DNA of 64,000 nt, from positions 1-64,000 of the forward strand of contig NZ_JAAAKW010000015.1 in the NCBI RefSeq assembly GCF_009905615.1. The letters run 5' to 3'. The notes under the pieces were generated by a model. The model ran no database searches, had not been told where the DNA came from, and worked only from the letters and a program-made list of their open reading frames with translations. Shown piece by piece: positions 42,415 to 51,284 of the stretch. The translations under genes were made by a program, and so were the position numbers. Origin of the DNA: Pseudomonas sp. SLFW (GTDB lineage Bacteria; Pseudomonadota; Gammaproteobacteria; Pseudomonadales; Pseudomonadaceae). Within the stretch, counting starts at the first letter, position 1. Each line of letters opens with the position of its first letter.

Positions 42415-42762
42415 AATGCGCAGGCAGTCAAAGAGTTTGGGGATTATTTAAGTTATGACATCTGACTGTTTCTGTAGGGGGATTCATTCACTGTTTTGCA
42501 GTGGCTCAACAATGCCTGGAGAGCCTGAGTAGCGCGGCTCAAGGCTGTTCGGCCGAGAGCGTACGGAATAGAGCCGCAACTTCGAACATTCTTGAAAATT
42601 CTGTTGCCGAAAAGAGGCGTGCCGTTTGATGCGCTAAACAAAATGTTTGAAGGGCCAATGCTTTAAACATTTTTGTCGGCCGGACGGACGAAAAAAACAG
42701 AAAAAGACAAATATTGAGACACCGGGAGCGGCGTAGCGGGTATCGCGAGAAGGAAGTTGTTG
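42415..42762. other. AT-richer intergenic region with one hairpin
   Basis: No gene is supported in these 348 bp between the repressor and ppa. It holds an inverted repeat ACAAAATGTTT (42638-42648) / AAACATTTTTGT (42665-42676) and is visibly richer in A and T than the flanks. The contrast suggests acquired or degraded DNA, perhaps the remains of what the repressor once controlled. Confidence 0.45.
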
Positions 42763-42797
42763 CCACCTTCGAAGCGGCAGGCGCTTCGGAGGTGGCG
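42763..42797 (-). terminator. Hairpin downstream of ppa
   Basis: A 15-bp stem (GCCACCTTCGAAGCG / CGCTTCGGAGGTGGC, one G-T pair) with a 5-nt loop lies 8 bp after the ppa stop. There is no long T-tract on the minus side, so it may also protect the mRNA 3' end. Confidence 0.6.
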
Positions 42798-42804
42798 AAC
42801 CGGA

Positions 42805-43332
42805 TCAGCCTTTGTAGGCAGCGACCGATTTGGTGATGGCTTCACGAGCGGCGTCTGCGCCTGCCCAGCCTTCGATCTTGACCCATTTGCCTTTTTCGAG
42901 ATCTTTGTAGTTCGCGAAGAAATGCTCGATCTGCTGGATCAGCAGCGGTGGCAGGTCGGTGTATTCCTTCACATCGACGTACAGCTGGGACAGCTTGTCG
43001 TGTGGGACTGCGATGACCTTCGCATCGCCGCCGCCGTCGTCGGTCATGTTCAGCACGCCGACTGGACGGGCGCGGATGACCGAGCCTGGCGCAACCGGGT
43101 AAGGGGTCACGACCAGCACGTCGAGGGGGTCACCGTCATCCGCCAACGTGTTCGGAATGAAACCGTAGTTGGCCGGGTAAAACATCGGGGTGGCCATGAA
43201 ACGGTCAACGAACAGAGCGTCGCTTTCTTTGTCGATTTCGTATTTGATCGGCGCGTGGTTAGCCGGGATCTCGATTGCGACGTAGATGTCATTCGGCACG
43301 TCTTTACCGGCCGGAATCTTGCTGTAGCTCAT
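42805..43332 (-). CDS. ppa: Inorganic pyrophosphatase (family I)
   Basis: Soluble Mg-dependent pyrophosphatase of 175 residues, normal family I length. The metal-binding signature DDGDPLDVLV is present, along with EIPANHAPIKYE and FYPANYGFIPNT. ATG 43332 begins the typical MSYSKIPAGKD; an upstream GTG/ATG in frame would add nine residues. Housekeeping gene that pulls biosynthetic reactions forward. Confidence 0.96.
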   Translation of the reverse strand: MSYSKIPAGKDVPNDIYVAIEIPANHAPIKYEIDKESDALFVDRFMATPMFYPANYGFIPNTLADDGDPLDVLVVTPYPVAPGSVIRARPVGVLNMTDDGGGDAKVIAVPHDKLSQLYVDVKEYTDLPPLLIQQIEHFFANYKDLEKGKWVKIEGWAGADAAREAITKSVAAYKG

Positions 43333-43480
43333 TGGGCTTTGCCCCCCTTGGTTGACCATTCAGAATCTGGCGTCCAGCGCCAAAAGTGGCCCGGATTATA
43401 GGCACATTCCGGAAGCGATGCCACGCGTGGCGGGCGTCTTCCGGACGTTGTGACAAGCCTGATAGACCGGCGTTTGCGAC

Positions 43481-44272
43481 TTAAGTGCCAGCTGAAAGCG
43501 CCATAAGTCGTACCAGAGGGTCCTGCCGATAGAAGGCCTTGAGTTGGGCGTAGACCTCGGGGTAGGCCTCAACCAGCAAGTCCGGCGCACTGAAGAAGTA
43601 TTCGCTGGTGACGGCAAAAAACTCGGCAGGGTTTTCGGCCGCGTAAGGGTCAATGGCGGTTTCCGTGTCCGGGTTGGCGTCCAGCTGGCGGTTCATGTCA
43701 TCGAACGCGGCTTGCATCACGCGCGCCCAGTCGGCGACGCGCATGTCGTTGTGTAGAGGCGGATGACCATTGGCGTCGCCGTTGAGCATGTCGAGCTTGT
43801 GCGCCAGCTCGTGGATGACCAGGTTGTAGGCCTCCCAGCCGCCACTCGACAGCACACCCGGCCATGCAAGAATCACCGGGCCTTGCGACCAGGCTTCGCC
43901 GCTGTGTTCGCCATCCCACTCGTGTTCAATGCCGCTGGCGTCGCGATGCCGCTGCGGGCTGATGAAATCGTCGCCGTACAGGACGATTTCGTGAAAGCCC
44001 TGATACCAGTTCAAATCCCCCAACGCCAGCAGTGGCAATTGCGCCTGAGCGGCCAGGAACAGGCGCGACTCATCGTCCAGCTCGACGCCTTCCAGCGCGG
44101 TGAGGTGTTTGGCGTGGAGAAACAGCACGCAGCTGTCGAGCAGGTAACGATCCTCTTCAGCGGTCAGGCCGTCGAGGATCGGCAAGCGCTGACGGACCCG
44201 GTCCCACAGGTCCGGATCAATCGGGTTCCGCGCCAGGGTGCGGCGTTTGAGCCAACCGCCCAATGACCACAT
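43481..44272 (-). CDS. mtfA: Zinc-dependent peptidase MtfA (M90)
   Basis: Metallopeptidase of 263 residues. The zinc motif is HELAHKLD near residue 154, with a third ligand in NPAEFFAVTSEYFF. E. coli MtfA binds the Mlc repressor and is itself an aminopeptidase. It lies 7 bp downstream of a DedA-family gene, suggesting a two-gene unit. Confidence 0.9.
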   Translation of the reverse strand: MWSLGGWLKRRTLARNPIDPDLWDRVRQRLPILDGLTAEEDRYLLDSCVLFLHAKHLTALEGVELDDESRLFLAAQAQLPLLALGDLNWYQGFHEIVLYGDDFISPQRHRDASGIEHEWDGEHSGEAWSQGPVILAWPGVLSSGGWEAYNLVIHELAHKLDMLNGDANGHPPLHNDMRVADWARVMQAAFDDMNRQLDANPDTETAIDPYAAENPAEFFAVTSEYFFSAPDLLVEAYPEVYAQLKAFYRQDPLVRLMALSAGT

Positions 44273-44278
44273 GGTTGT

Positions 44279-44926
44279 TTAGCGTGCGGCGGCGGAGTTG
44301 CCCCGGCGGCTGCGGATCAGGCCAATGATCATCGGCAGCAGCGAGATCAGGATGATCGCGAGCACCAACAGGGTCAGGTTTTTCTTGATGAAGGGGATGT
44401 TGCCGAAGAAGTAGCCCAGCGTGACCAGACTGCCGACCCAGAGGATCGAACCCAGCACGCTGAATCCCAGGAAACGGAAATAGTGCATTTTGCCCAGGCC
44501 TGCGACGAAGGGGGCAAAAGTGCGGATGATCGGCAGGAACCGCGCAAGGGTAACGGTCTTGCCGCCATGGCGTTCGTAGAATTCGTGTGTCTTGGTCAGA
44601 TAGTCGCGGCGGAAAATCTTCGAGTTAGGGTTTTTGAACAGTTTGTCGCCGACCGTGCGGCCGATCACGTAGTTGGTGCTGTCGCCGATGATCGCAGCCG
44701 CCATCAGCAGGCAGGCCAGCAGAACAGGGTCCAGGCCGCCACCCGCTGCAACGGCGCCAGCGATGAACAGCAGTGAATCGCCCGGCAAGAATGGGGTGAC
44801 CACAAGGCCCGTCTCACAAAAAATCACCAGGAACAGGATCGCGTAGACCCAAGTCCCGTAGTTAGTCACCAGCATGTCGAGGTAGACGTCGAGATGAAGA
44901 ATGAGGTCAAGCGGGTTGAAATCCAT
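44279..44926 (-). CDS. DedA-family membrane protein (YqjA/YghB-like)
   Basis: Inner-membrane protein of 215 residues with the DedA signatures FCETGLVVTPFLPGDSLLF and the basic RFLPIIRTFAPFVAGLGKM. DedA proteins act as lipid scramblases or proton-dependent transporters needed for envelope and pH tolerance. ATG 44926 begins MDFNPLDL; the frame extends 12 codons upstream without a better start. First gene of a pair with mtfA. Confidence 0.92.
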   Translation of the reverse strand: MDFNPLDLILHLDVYLDMLVTNYGTWVYAILFLVIFCETGLVVTPFLPGDSLLFIAGAVAAGGGLDPVLLACLLMAAAIIGDSTNYVIGRTVGDKLFKNPNSKIFRRDYLTKTHEFYERHGGKTVTLARFLPIIRTFAPFVAGLGKMHYFRFLGFSVLGSILWVGSLVTLGYFFGNIPFIKKNLTLLVLAIILISLLPMIIGLIRSRRGNSAAAR

Positions 44927-45250
44927 GTACGGCACCTGATTGAGAGACCCGGACCGGGTCACGTGCGAGGTCGATAAGTACTGCTGATGTGGGGCGGCAT
45001 TATAGAGGGAAGAAACGGGATGTTGCCGAGCGCCTTATGCAGATCGAAACATTTGGTAGCGATGGGATATGAGGCCCTGTAGGAGTGAGCTTGCTCGCGA
45101 TGGCGGTTTACCGGCTACTGCACTTCAATCTGACAGATCGCAATCGCGAGCAAGCTCACTCCTACAGAGATAAGAGGCGGTGAGCCTTCGGAGAAGGTCC
45201 ATTCACGCCACTGCCGGCAAGCCGGACTGCTACAGGGGCAGCACAACCCT
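44927..45250. other. Intergenic region with a REP pair and the dedA promoter side
   Basis: The 324-bp gap contains the REP doublet at 45079-45165 and, by orientation, the promoter of the DedA gene near 44930-45000. No gene seen. Confidence 0.5.
45079..45165. repeat. Inverted REP pair, family C
   Basis: GTAGGAGTGAGCTTGCTCGC at 45079 and its inverted copy ending at 45165. Confidence 0.9.
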
Positions 45251-45703
45251 TCAATTAATCGGCAAGGTGTAGTTCTTGAACTGCGTGTCTTCCTTGAAAC
45301 CGATCGACTCGTACACCTTTTGCGCCACTTCGTTGTTCGCGCTGGTGGACACGCGCATGCGCACAGCTTGGGTTTCCCGGGCCATTTTCTTGGCTTTTTG
45401 CATCAGGTGATCGGCGACCAACTGACGGCGGGCGTCTTCGGCGACGTAGATGTCATTCAAGATCCAGACGCGTTTGAGGGACAGGGAGGAATAACTCGGG
45501 TACAGCTGACAGAAGCCCAGCAGCTTGCTGTCGTCATCATCTGGCAGCGCGAGGTAAATCACCGACTCGTCGCGGCTCAGGCGTTTTTGCAGAAAGTCGC
45601 GGGAGGAATCAGGGAAGGGGTGTTCGCCGTAAAACTCACGGTATTTGACGAACAACGGGGTCAACAGGTCCAGGTGCTCCAGGGTGGCTTGGATGATCCG
45701 CAT
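45251..45703 (-). CDS. GNAT-family N-acetyltransferase
   Basis: Acetyl-CoA-dependent transferase of 150 residues. The motif A region is VWILNDIYVAEDARRQLVADHLMQ, where the usual R/Q-x-x-G-x-G/A loop is changed to RRQLVA, and the C-terminal VYESIGFKED is typical. The substrate is unknown. Single gene on the minus strand between REP pairs. Confidence 0.87.
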   Translation of the reverse strand: MRIIQATLEHLDLLTPLFVKYREFYGEHPFPDSSRDFLQKRLSRDESVIYLALPDDDDSKLLGFCQLYPSYSSLSLKRVWILNDIYVAEDARRQLVADHLMQKAKKMARETQAVRMRVSTSANNEVAQKVYESIGFKEDTQFKNYTLPIN

Positions 45704-45840
45704 GGTTGGGCCTCAGCTTCATTTGCAATTCATGAAAGGGGGAGGACGCGCCTGGCACGGGGACAGACGATCTGGACTGTGCCTAAGCGGTTTAGAAAGC
45801 GCAATCCAAAAGCGGGAGTGGGCGGGGCCCATAGATCCCT

Positions 45841-45927
45841 GTGGGAGCGAATTCATTCGCGAAAAATTGTTTGGCCGATGGAGGTTTATCGACTGTACCG
45901 CCCTTTCGCGAATGAATTCGCGCCCAC
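45841..45927. repeat. Inverted REP pair, family B
   Basis: GTGGGAGCGAATTCATTCGC at 45841; the inverted copy GAATGAATTCGCGCCCAC ends at 45927. The 292-bp gap from 45704 to 45995 contains this pair and a terminator, and no gene. Confidence 0.9.
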
Positions 45928-45950
45928 AGGAGAGTGACGCGGCGTGATAA

Positions 45951-45972
45951 AAAACGGCCTCAGAAGAGGCCG
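45951..45972 (-). terminator. Intrinsic terminator of the aldehyde dehydrogenase gene
   Basis: On the minus strand the stem CGGCCTC/GAGGCCG with loop TTCT is followed by six T, 24 bp after the gene's stop. Confidence 0.85.
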
Positions 45973-45995
45973 TCATTTGAAGCGCTATCGCCGAA

Positions 45996-47516
45996 TCAGA
46001 AGAAGCCCAGCGGGTTGATGTCGTAGCTCACCAGCAGGTTTTTGGTCTGTTGGTAGTGCTCAAGCGCGACTTTGTGGGTCTCGCGGCCGACGCCGGATTT
46101 TTTGTAACCGCCGAACGCAGCGTGTGCGGGGTACAGGTGGTAGCAGTTGGTCCACACGCGACCGGCCTTGATGGCGCGGCCCACGCGGTAGGCGCGGTTG
46201 ATGTCGCGGGTCCACACGCCAGCGCCCAGGCCAAACTCAGTGTCGTTGGCGATGGCAATGGCTTCTTCTTCATCCTTGAAGGTGGTCACGCTGACCACTG
46301 GGCCAAAGATTTCTTCCTGGAACACGCGCATGGCGTTGTTGCCTTTGAGCAGCGTCGGCTGGATGTAGTAGCCGGTCGCAAGCGAGCCTTCCAGCTTCTC
46401 GACCTTACCACCGGTCAACAACTCGGCACCTTCGCCCTGAGCGATTTCGAGGTAAGAAAGGATCTTGTCGAACTGCTGCTGCGACGCCTGTGCACCGACC
46501 ATGGTCTCGGTGTCCAGCGGGTCGCCACGTTTGATCTTCAGGACCTTCTTCATCACCACTTCCATGAACTGCGGGTAGATCGACTCCTGAACCAGGCAGC
46601 GGGAAGGGCAGGTGCAGACTTCGCCCTGGTTGAAGAACGCCAGCACCACGCCTTCAGCGGCTTTGTCGATGAATTCCGGTTCGGCCTTCATCACGTCTTC
46701 GAAATAGATGTTTGGCGATTTGCCGCCCAGCTCCACGGTGGACGGGATGATGCTGTCTGCCGCCAGTTTCATGATGTGCGAACCCACTGGCGTCGAGCCA
46801 GTGAAGGCAATTTTGGCAATGCGTTTGCTGCTGGCCAGGGCTTCACCGGCTTCGCGGCCATAGCCTTGCACCACGTTGAGCACGCCTTTTGGCAGCAGGT
46901 CGCCGATCAGCTCCATCAGCACCGCGATGCCCAGCGGGGTTTGCTCGGCAGGCTTGAGCACGATGCAGTTACCGGCGGCCAGGGCTGGCGCGAGTTTCCA
47001 GGCGGCCATCAGCAGCGGGAAGTTCCACGGGATGATCTGACCGACCACGCCCAGCGGTTCATGAATATGGTAGGCCACGGTGTTGCCGTCGATCTCAGCA
47101 GCGGTGCCTTCTTGCGCACGCAGAACACCCGCGAAATAACGGAAGTGATCGACCGCCAGCGGGATGTCGGCGTTGAGGGTTTCGCGCACGGCCTTGCCGT
47201 TGTCCCAGGTTTCGGTCACGGCCAGCAGTTCGAGGTTCTGCTCGATGCGGTCGGCGATTTTCAGCAGGGTCAGCGAGCGTTCCTGAACGGACGTCTTGCC
47301 CCACGCATCGGCAGCGGCGTGGGCGGCATCCAGGGCTTTGTCGATGTCTTCGGCAGTGGAGCGAGGAAAGGTTGCGATCAGCTTGCCGGTGATGGGCGAG
47401 GTGTTTTCAAAGTACTGGCCTTTGACCGGCGGCACGAATTCGCCACCGATGTAATTGCCGTATTGGGACTTGAAGGTAACGATCGAGCCTTCAGTACCGG
47501 GATGGGCATAACGCAT
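45996..47516 (-). CDS. NAD-dependent aldehyde dehydrogenase (ExaC-like)
   Basis: Aldehyde dehydrogenase of 506 residues, the length of the Pseudomonas acetaldehyde dehydrogenase ExaC. Seen are IIPWNFPLLMAAWKLAPALA, FTGSTPVG, VELGGKSPNI and the catalytic cysteine region FNQGEVCTCPSR. It oxidises acetaldehyde or similar short aldehydes to acids. GGAGA precedes ATG 47516. A sigma-54 promoter lies 70 bp upstream, and a divergent sigma-54 activator gene starts at 47814, so regulated expression in response to an alcohol or aldehyde is likely. Confidence 0.92.
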   Translation of the reverse strand: MRYAHPGTEGSIVTFKSQYGNYIGGEFVPPVKGQYFENTSPITGKLIATFPRSTAEDIDKALDAAHAAADAWGKTSVQERSLTLLKIADRIEQNLELLAVTETWDNGKAVRETLNADIPLAVDHFRYFAGVLRAQEGTAAEIDGNTVAYHIHEPLGVVGQIIPWNFPLLMAAWKLAPALAAGNCIVLKPAEQTPLGIAVLMELIGDLLPKGVLNVVQGYGREAGEALASSKRIAKIAFTGSTPVGSHIMKLAADSIIPSTVELGGKSPNIYFEDVMKAEPEFIDKAAEGVVLAFFNQGEVCTCPSRCLVQESIYPQFMEVVMKKVLKIKRGDPLDTETMVGAQASQQQFDKILSYLEIAQGEGAELLTGGKVEKLEGSLATGYYIQPTLLKGNNAMRVFQEEIFGPVVSVTTFKDEEEAIAIANDTEFGLGAGVWTRDINRAYRVGRAIKAGRVWTNCYHLYPAHAAFGGYKKSGVGRETHKVALEHYQQTKNLLVSYDINPLGFF

Positions 47517-47585
47517 GGTGAATATCTCCTTGCTCTTGTGATTGTGTGGGGATAACGCGCTGCTTGCGCTTATGGAAAGCGTAGA

Positions 47586-47600
47586 GCAAAGCGCGGGCCA
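47586..47600 (-). promoter_or_regulatory. Sigma-54 (-24/-12) promoter of the aldehyde dehydrogenase gene
   Basis: Minus strand TGGCCCGCGCTTTGC matches TGGCAC-N5-TTGC with correct GG/GC spacing and one change (C for A). Predicted transcription start is near 47574, leaving about 57 nt of leader. Confidence 0.75.
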
Positions 47601-47662
47601 TTGCCGTCTGGTGCCCGGTTTATAAGGGTTTGGTCGGAAAATCAGTGGCTTGGTGGCGCTTC

Positions 47663-47715
47663 CTGTTTCGATTGCGGCACAGCATGCGTGACACTTTGTA
47701 TCGAATGTGGGACAG
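47663..47715. promoter_or_regulatory. Two repeated upstream activator sites
   Basis: CTGTTTCGATTGCGGCACAG (47663-47682) and TTGTATCGAATGTGGGACAG (47696-47715) share 15 of 20 bases, centres 33 bp apart (three helical turns). The first is an imperfect dyad CTGTnnCG-N4-CGnnACAG. They lie 63-115 bp upstream of the sigma-54 promoter, where an enhancer-binding protein should bind. Confidence 0.65.
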
Positions 47716-47813
47716 CCGAGGGGTTTGCGCCTTTGGAAGCATTGCAATGGCTTCGGGCGAGGAGGATGCTGGTTCGCAACTCCCCAAGCGCTCACCTTGG
47801 AAGAAGAATAAAA

Positions 47814-49733
47814 ATGCACAGCAATCATTTCGCTCGCCACGCCCAGCAAGTTCTGACAGTCGCCCAGGGCAAATCCCACCATCGTTACGGCCCTGGCGCC
47901 GACCCCTCCATCGCCCGCTCTTGGGTACGTTGCCTTGAGGACTATCACCTCGATCCTGCCCAGGCGATGGCGCCGACGGTTCTGGAACACGCCCGTGTGC
48001 TGGAAAGTCGCGAGCGTTTGCAGCAGGTGCTGACCATCGCGGGCGGCGAGATGAACAGCCTGCATCAGCAACTCTCGGGCGGTAATGCCGTGCTGCTGAC
48101 CGATGCGCGGGGCGTGATCCTCAATTGCGTGACCGAGCCGGGCGAGCGCAAGATTTTCGAGCGTGCAGGCCTTTGGCTCGGGGCGGACTGGAGCGAAGCG
48201 CGAGAAGGCACCAACGGCATCGGCACCTGTCTGGTGGAGCGGCAATCGGTGACCATTCATCGCGACGAGCATTTCCGCGGTCGTCACACCGGCCTGACCT
48301 GCTCCGCCAGCCCGGTGTTCGATCCCCATGGCGAATTGCTCGCTGTTCTCGACGTTTCGTCAGCGCGGCACGACGTCTCGCGACAAAGCCAATTTCACAC
48401 CATGGCGCTGGTGAACCTGTCCGCGAAGATGATTGAAGGCAATTATTTCCTGCGCCATTTCGATGATCAGTGGCTGCTGCGTTTTCATTTGCAGGCCGGA
48501 TCGGTCGGGCTGTTCAGTGAAGGTCTGCTGGCGTTCGATGGCGAGGGACGGGTCAGCGCGTTGAATCAGAGTGCCTTGAACCTGTTGAGTCTGGCCCGTA
48601 CCGATCTGATCGGTCAGCCGGTGGAGGCGCTGTTCGATTGTTCTCTCGACGAACTGATGAGCCGTGCGGCACCCGATGCGGCGGCCAGTTGGCCGTTGCG
48701 TACGCGGGATGGGCGCGGATTCTTCGCCGTGTTGCGTGGGCAATCTCGGCCTGAGCTGAAAGTGCTGTCGGCGCCTGTTGTGAACAAAGCCGTCGAGCAA
48801 CCTGCATTGAGCGGAATTTGTCTGGGAGACGAAGGCCTGCGAACTCACTTTCGTCGGGCATTGAAGGTCTTCGAACGGGACGTGCCGCTGTTGATCAATG
48901 GCGAAACCGGCTCCGGCAAAGAGGCGTTTGCGAAGGCGGTGCATCAGGCGAGTCAGCGTTCGGACAAACCTTTCGTGGCATTGAACTGCGCAGCGATCCC
49001 GGAAAGCCTGATCGAAAGCGAGCTGTTCGGGTATCGCGGCGGCAGCTTCACCGGGGCACGCAAGGAAGGCATGCGCGGCAAGCTGCAGCAGGCGGATGGC
49101 GGCACGCTGTTTCTCGATGAAATTGGCGATATGCCCGTGGCGCTGCAAACGCGCCTGCTGAGGGTGCTGGAAGATCGGCTGGTGGTGCCAATTGGCGGCG
49201 AGCCGCAGCCTGTCGATGTAAGAATCATCAGCGCCACCCACCGGAATCTGCTGGGGCGCGTGGAAGACGGCAGCTTTCGAGAAGACCTTTATTACCGCCT
49301 GAACGGCCTGGAAATCGCCTTGCCGTCTTTGCGTGAACGGAGTGACAAAGCACAGTTGCTCGATTTCTTGCTGGAAGAAGAGGCGGGCGGTCATCCGGTT
49401 CAGATAGAGGCCGAGGCGAGGGAGGCTCTGCTGGGCTTCAGCTGGCCAGGCAACGTGCGGCAAATGCGCAATGTGTTGAGGACGTTGGCGGCGTTGTGCG
49501 AAGACGATGTCATTGGCTTTGAAGATCTGCCTGCGGTCATTCGGCAAGCCGTTGTACAAACGAAGGCTGAAACTGACGACACCCCCGAATCTCCGCTGGA
49601 CTGCGCCGAGCGTTCAGCCCTCATCGCCACCCTCGAAGCCCAACGCTGGCACATGACCCACGCGGCGCAGGAGCTGGGCGTGAGCCGCAATACCCTATAT
49701 AGAAAGCTGCGCAAGCATGGGATCTCACGTTAG
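47814..49733 (+). CDS. Sigma-54-dependent activator, AcoR/Fis family
   Basis: Enhancer-binding protein of 639 residues. Order: N-terminal GAF-type sensor (about 60-215), PAS-like domain (about 225-320), AAA+ domain (about 335-560) and a C-terminal Fis helix-turn-helix (AAQELGVSRNTLYRKLRKH). Walker A GETGSGKE is at 363-370, Walker B GTLFLDEIGDM follows. The sigma-54 contact loop reads GSFTGA at 410-415 rather than GAFTGA. It is divergent from the aldehyde dehydrogenase gene and probably senses a small alcohol, aldehyde or acetoin-like compound. ATG 47814 gives the AcoR-like length. Confidence 0.9.
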   Translation: MHSNHFARHAQQVLTVAQGKSHHRYGPGADPSIARSWVRCLEDYHLDPAQAMAPTVLEHARVLESRERLQQVLTIAGGEMNSLHQQLSGGNAVLLTDARGVILNCVTEPGERKIFERAGLWLGADWSEAREGTNGIGTCLVERQSVTIHRDEHFRGRHTGLTCSASPVFDPHGELLAVLDVSSARHDVSRQSQFHTMALVNLSAKMIEGNYFLRHFDDQWLLRFHLQAGSVGLFSEGLLAFDGEGRVSALNQSALNLLSLARTDLIGQPVEALFDCSLDELMSRAAPDAAASWPLRTRDGRGFFAVLRGQSRPELKVLSAPVVNKAVEQPALSGICLGDEGLRTHFRRALKVFERDVPLLINGETGSGKEAFAKAVHQASQRSDKPFVALNCAAIPESLIESELFGYRGGSFTGARKEGMRGKLQQADGGTLFLDEIGDMPVALQTRLLRVLEDRLVVPIGGEPQPVDVRIISATHRNLLGRVEDGSFREDLYYRLNGLEIALPSLRERSDKAQLLDFLLEEEAGGHPVQIEAEAREALLGFSWPGNVRQMRNVLRTLAALCEDDVIGFEDLPAVIRQAVVQTKAETDDTPESPLDCAERSALIATLEAQRWHMTHAAQELGVSRNTLYRKLRKHGISR

Positions 49734-49754
49734 CGAGGCGTACAACAAACCACT

Positions 49755-49840
49755 GTGGCAGCGAATTCATTCGCGAGACGTCGGCACAAACGACGGGGGT
49801 TCATCGGCGGCCATATCGCATCGCAAATGAATTCGGCCCG
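49755..49840. repeat. Degenerate REP pair, family B
   Basis: GTGGCAGCGAATTCATTCGC at 49755 (one change) and a more decayed right arm (GCAAATGAATTCGGCCC) to 49840. The oldest-looking pair in the window. Confidence 0.7.
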
Positions 49841-49934
49841 GATATGCGTTCGGCGATCCTGTCTCGACTCAATTGCCCCGTGCGCGCTGCCCACCTTCTA
49901 CGCTAACCTGCGCCCATGTTTTAAGAGGTTGGTC

Positions 49935-51284
49935 ATGCACATTCATATTCTGGGTATTTGCGGCACGTTCATGGGGTCGCTGGCGGTGCTCGCCAAGGAT
50001 CTGGGCCATAAAGTCACGGGCTCCGACGCCAACGTCTATCCGCCGATGAGCACACAGCTCGAAGCGCAGGGCATCGAGTTGATGCAGGGTTACGACCCAT
50101 CCCACCTCGATCCCGCGCCTGATCTGGTGGTGGTCGGCAACGCCATGTCGCGGGGCAACCCGGCTGTGGAATACGTTCTGAACAAGGGTCTGCCGTACGT
50201 TTCCGGCCCGCAATGGCTGGCTGATCACGTGCTGCGCGGTCGCTGGGTGTTGGCGGTTGCAGGCACCCACGGCAAGACCACCACCAGCAGCATGCTTGCC
50301 TGGGTGTTGGAGCATTCGGGCATGGCGCCGGGCTTTTTGATTGGCGGCGTGCCGCAGAATTTTTCGGTGTCCGCCCGTCTGGGGGACACGCCATTTTTCG
50401 TGGTCGAAGCCGACGAATACGACAGCGCCTTCTTCGACAAACGCTCAAAGTTTGTCCACTACGGCCCGCGCACCGCAATCCTCAATAATCTTGAGTTCGA
50501 TCACGCTGACATCTTCCCGGATTTGCCCGCCATCGAGCGTCAATTTCACCACTTGGTGCGCACGATCCCGAGCGAAGGCTTGGTTATTCATCCGACCACT
50601 GAGCCAGCCCTCGAACGTGTGATCAAGATGGGCTGCTGGACGCCGGTGCAAACCACCGGGCAGGGCGGTCAGTGGCAGGCGAAGCTGCTCAGCGAAGACG
50701 GCTCGAAATTCGAAGTGCTGTTCGAAGGTGTCGCGCAAGGCGTGGTCGATTGGGGCATGACCGGCCAGCACAACGTGGCGAATGCCTTGGCAACATTGGC
50801 GGCCGCGCGCCATGTCGGCGTCGTGCCGCAGCAAGGCGTCGAGGCCCTGAGCGCGTTCAAGAGCGTGAAGCGCCGAATGGAGAAAGTCGCCGAGGTGCGC
50901 GGCATCACCATTTATGACGACTTTGCTCACCATCCGACTGCTATCGCCACCACGCTGGACGGCCTGCGCAAGAAAGTCGGCGACGCGCCGATCATCGCCA
51001 TCGTCGAGCCCCGCTCCAACTCCATGAAGCTTGGCGCGCATCGCGACGGCTTGCCAGAAAGCGTCGATCAGGCTGATCAGGTGGTCTGGTACGCCCCGGC
51101 CAATCTGGGCTGGGACCTGGCGGCGACCGCTGCGCTGTGCACAACCCCGTCGGTCGTCTGCGACACGCTAAACGCCATCATCGAGCGCGTGAAGAGCCAG
51201 GCTCAGCCCGGCACTCACGTGGTGATCATGAGCAACGGCGGCTTCGGCGGCCTGCATGGCAAACTGGCCGAGGCGCTGAAATGA
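49935..51284 (+). CDS. mpl: UDP-N-acetylmuramate:L-alanyl-gamma-D-glutamyl-meso-DAP ligase
   Basis: Murein-recycling ligase of 449 residues that joins recovered tripeptide to UDP-MurNAc. It starts MHIHILGICGTFMGSLAVLA; the ATP loop is GTHGKTTTSSML, and DDFAHHPTAI and GFGGLHGKL are present. It resembles MurC but has the Mpl-type N-terminus. GAGGTTG precedes ATG 49935. The stop overlaps the ubiX ATG (ATGA), a pairing conserved in Pseudomonas. Confidence 0.96.
   Translation: MHIHILGICGTFMGSLAVLAKDLGHKVTGSDANVYPPMSTQLEAQGIELMQGYDPSHLDPAPDLVVVGNAMSRGNPAVEYVLNKGLPYVSGPQWLADHVLRGRWVLAVAGTHGKTTTSSMLAWVLEHSGMAPGFLIGGVPQNFSVSARLGDTPFFVVEADEYDSAFFDKRSKFVHYGPRTAILNNLEFDHADIFPDLPAIERQFHHLVRTIPSEGLVIHPTTEPALERVIKMGCWTPVQTTGQGGQWQAKLLSEDGSKFEVLFEGVAQGVVDWGMTGQHNVANALATLAAARHVGVVPQQGVEALSAFKSVKRRMEKVAEVRGITIYDDFAHHPTAIATTLDGLRKKVGDAPIIAIVEPRSNSMKLGAHRDGLPESVDQADQVVWYAPANLGWDLAATAALCTTPSVVCDTLNAIIERVKSQAQPGTHVVIMSNGGFGGLHGKLAEALK

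Noticed and set aside
42453..42641. A 62-codon frame upstream of ppa
   Set aside because: No ribosome-binding site, no recognisable domain, and it lies in the low-GC gap; not enough to call a gene.
46050..47555. Long plus-strand frame opposite the aldehyde dehydrogenase gene
   Set aside because: Antisense shadow; catalytic motifs are on the minus strand.
47600..47640. A second sigma-54-like GGGCAC element near 47605-47620
   Set aside because: GG to GC spacing is one base short; the element at 47586-47600 fits better.
48360..49559. Minus-strand frame inside the sigma-54 activator gene
   Set aside because: Composition is typical of an antisense frame, and the AAA+ motifs are in the plus frame.
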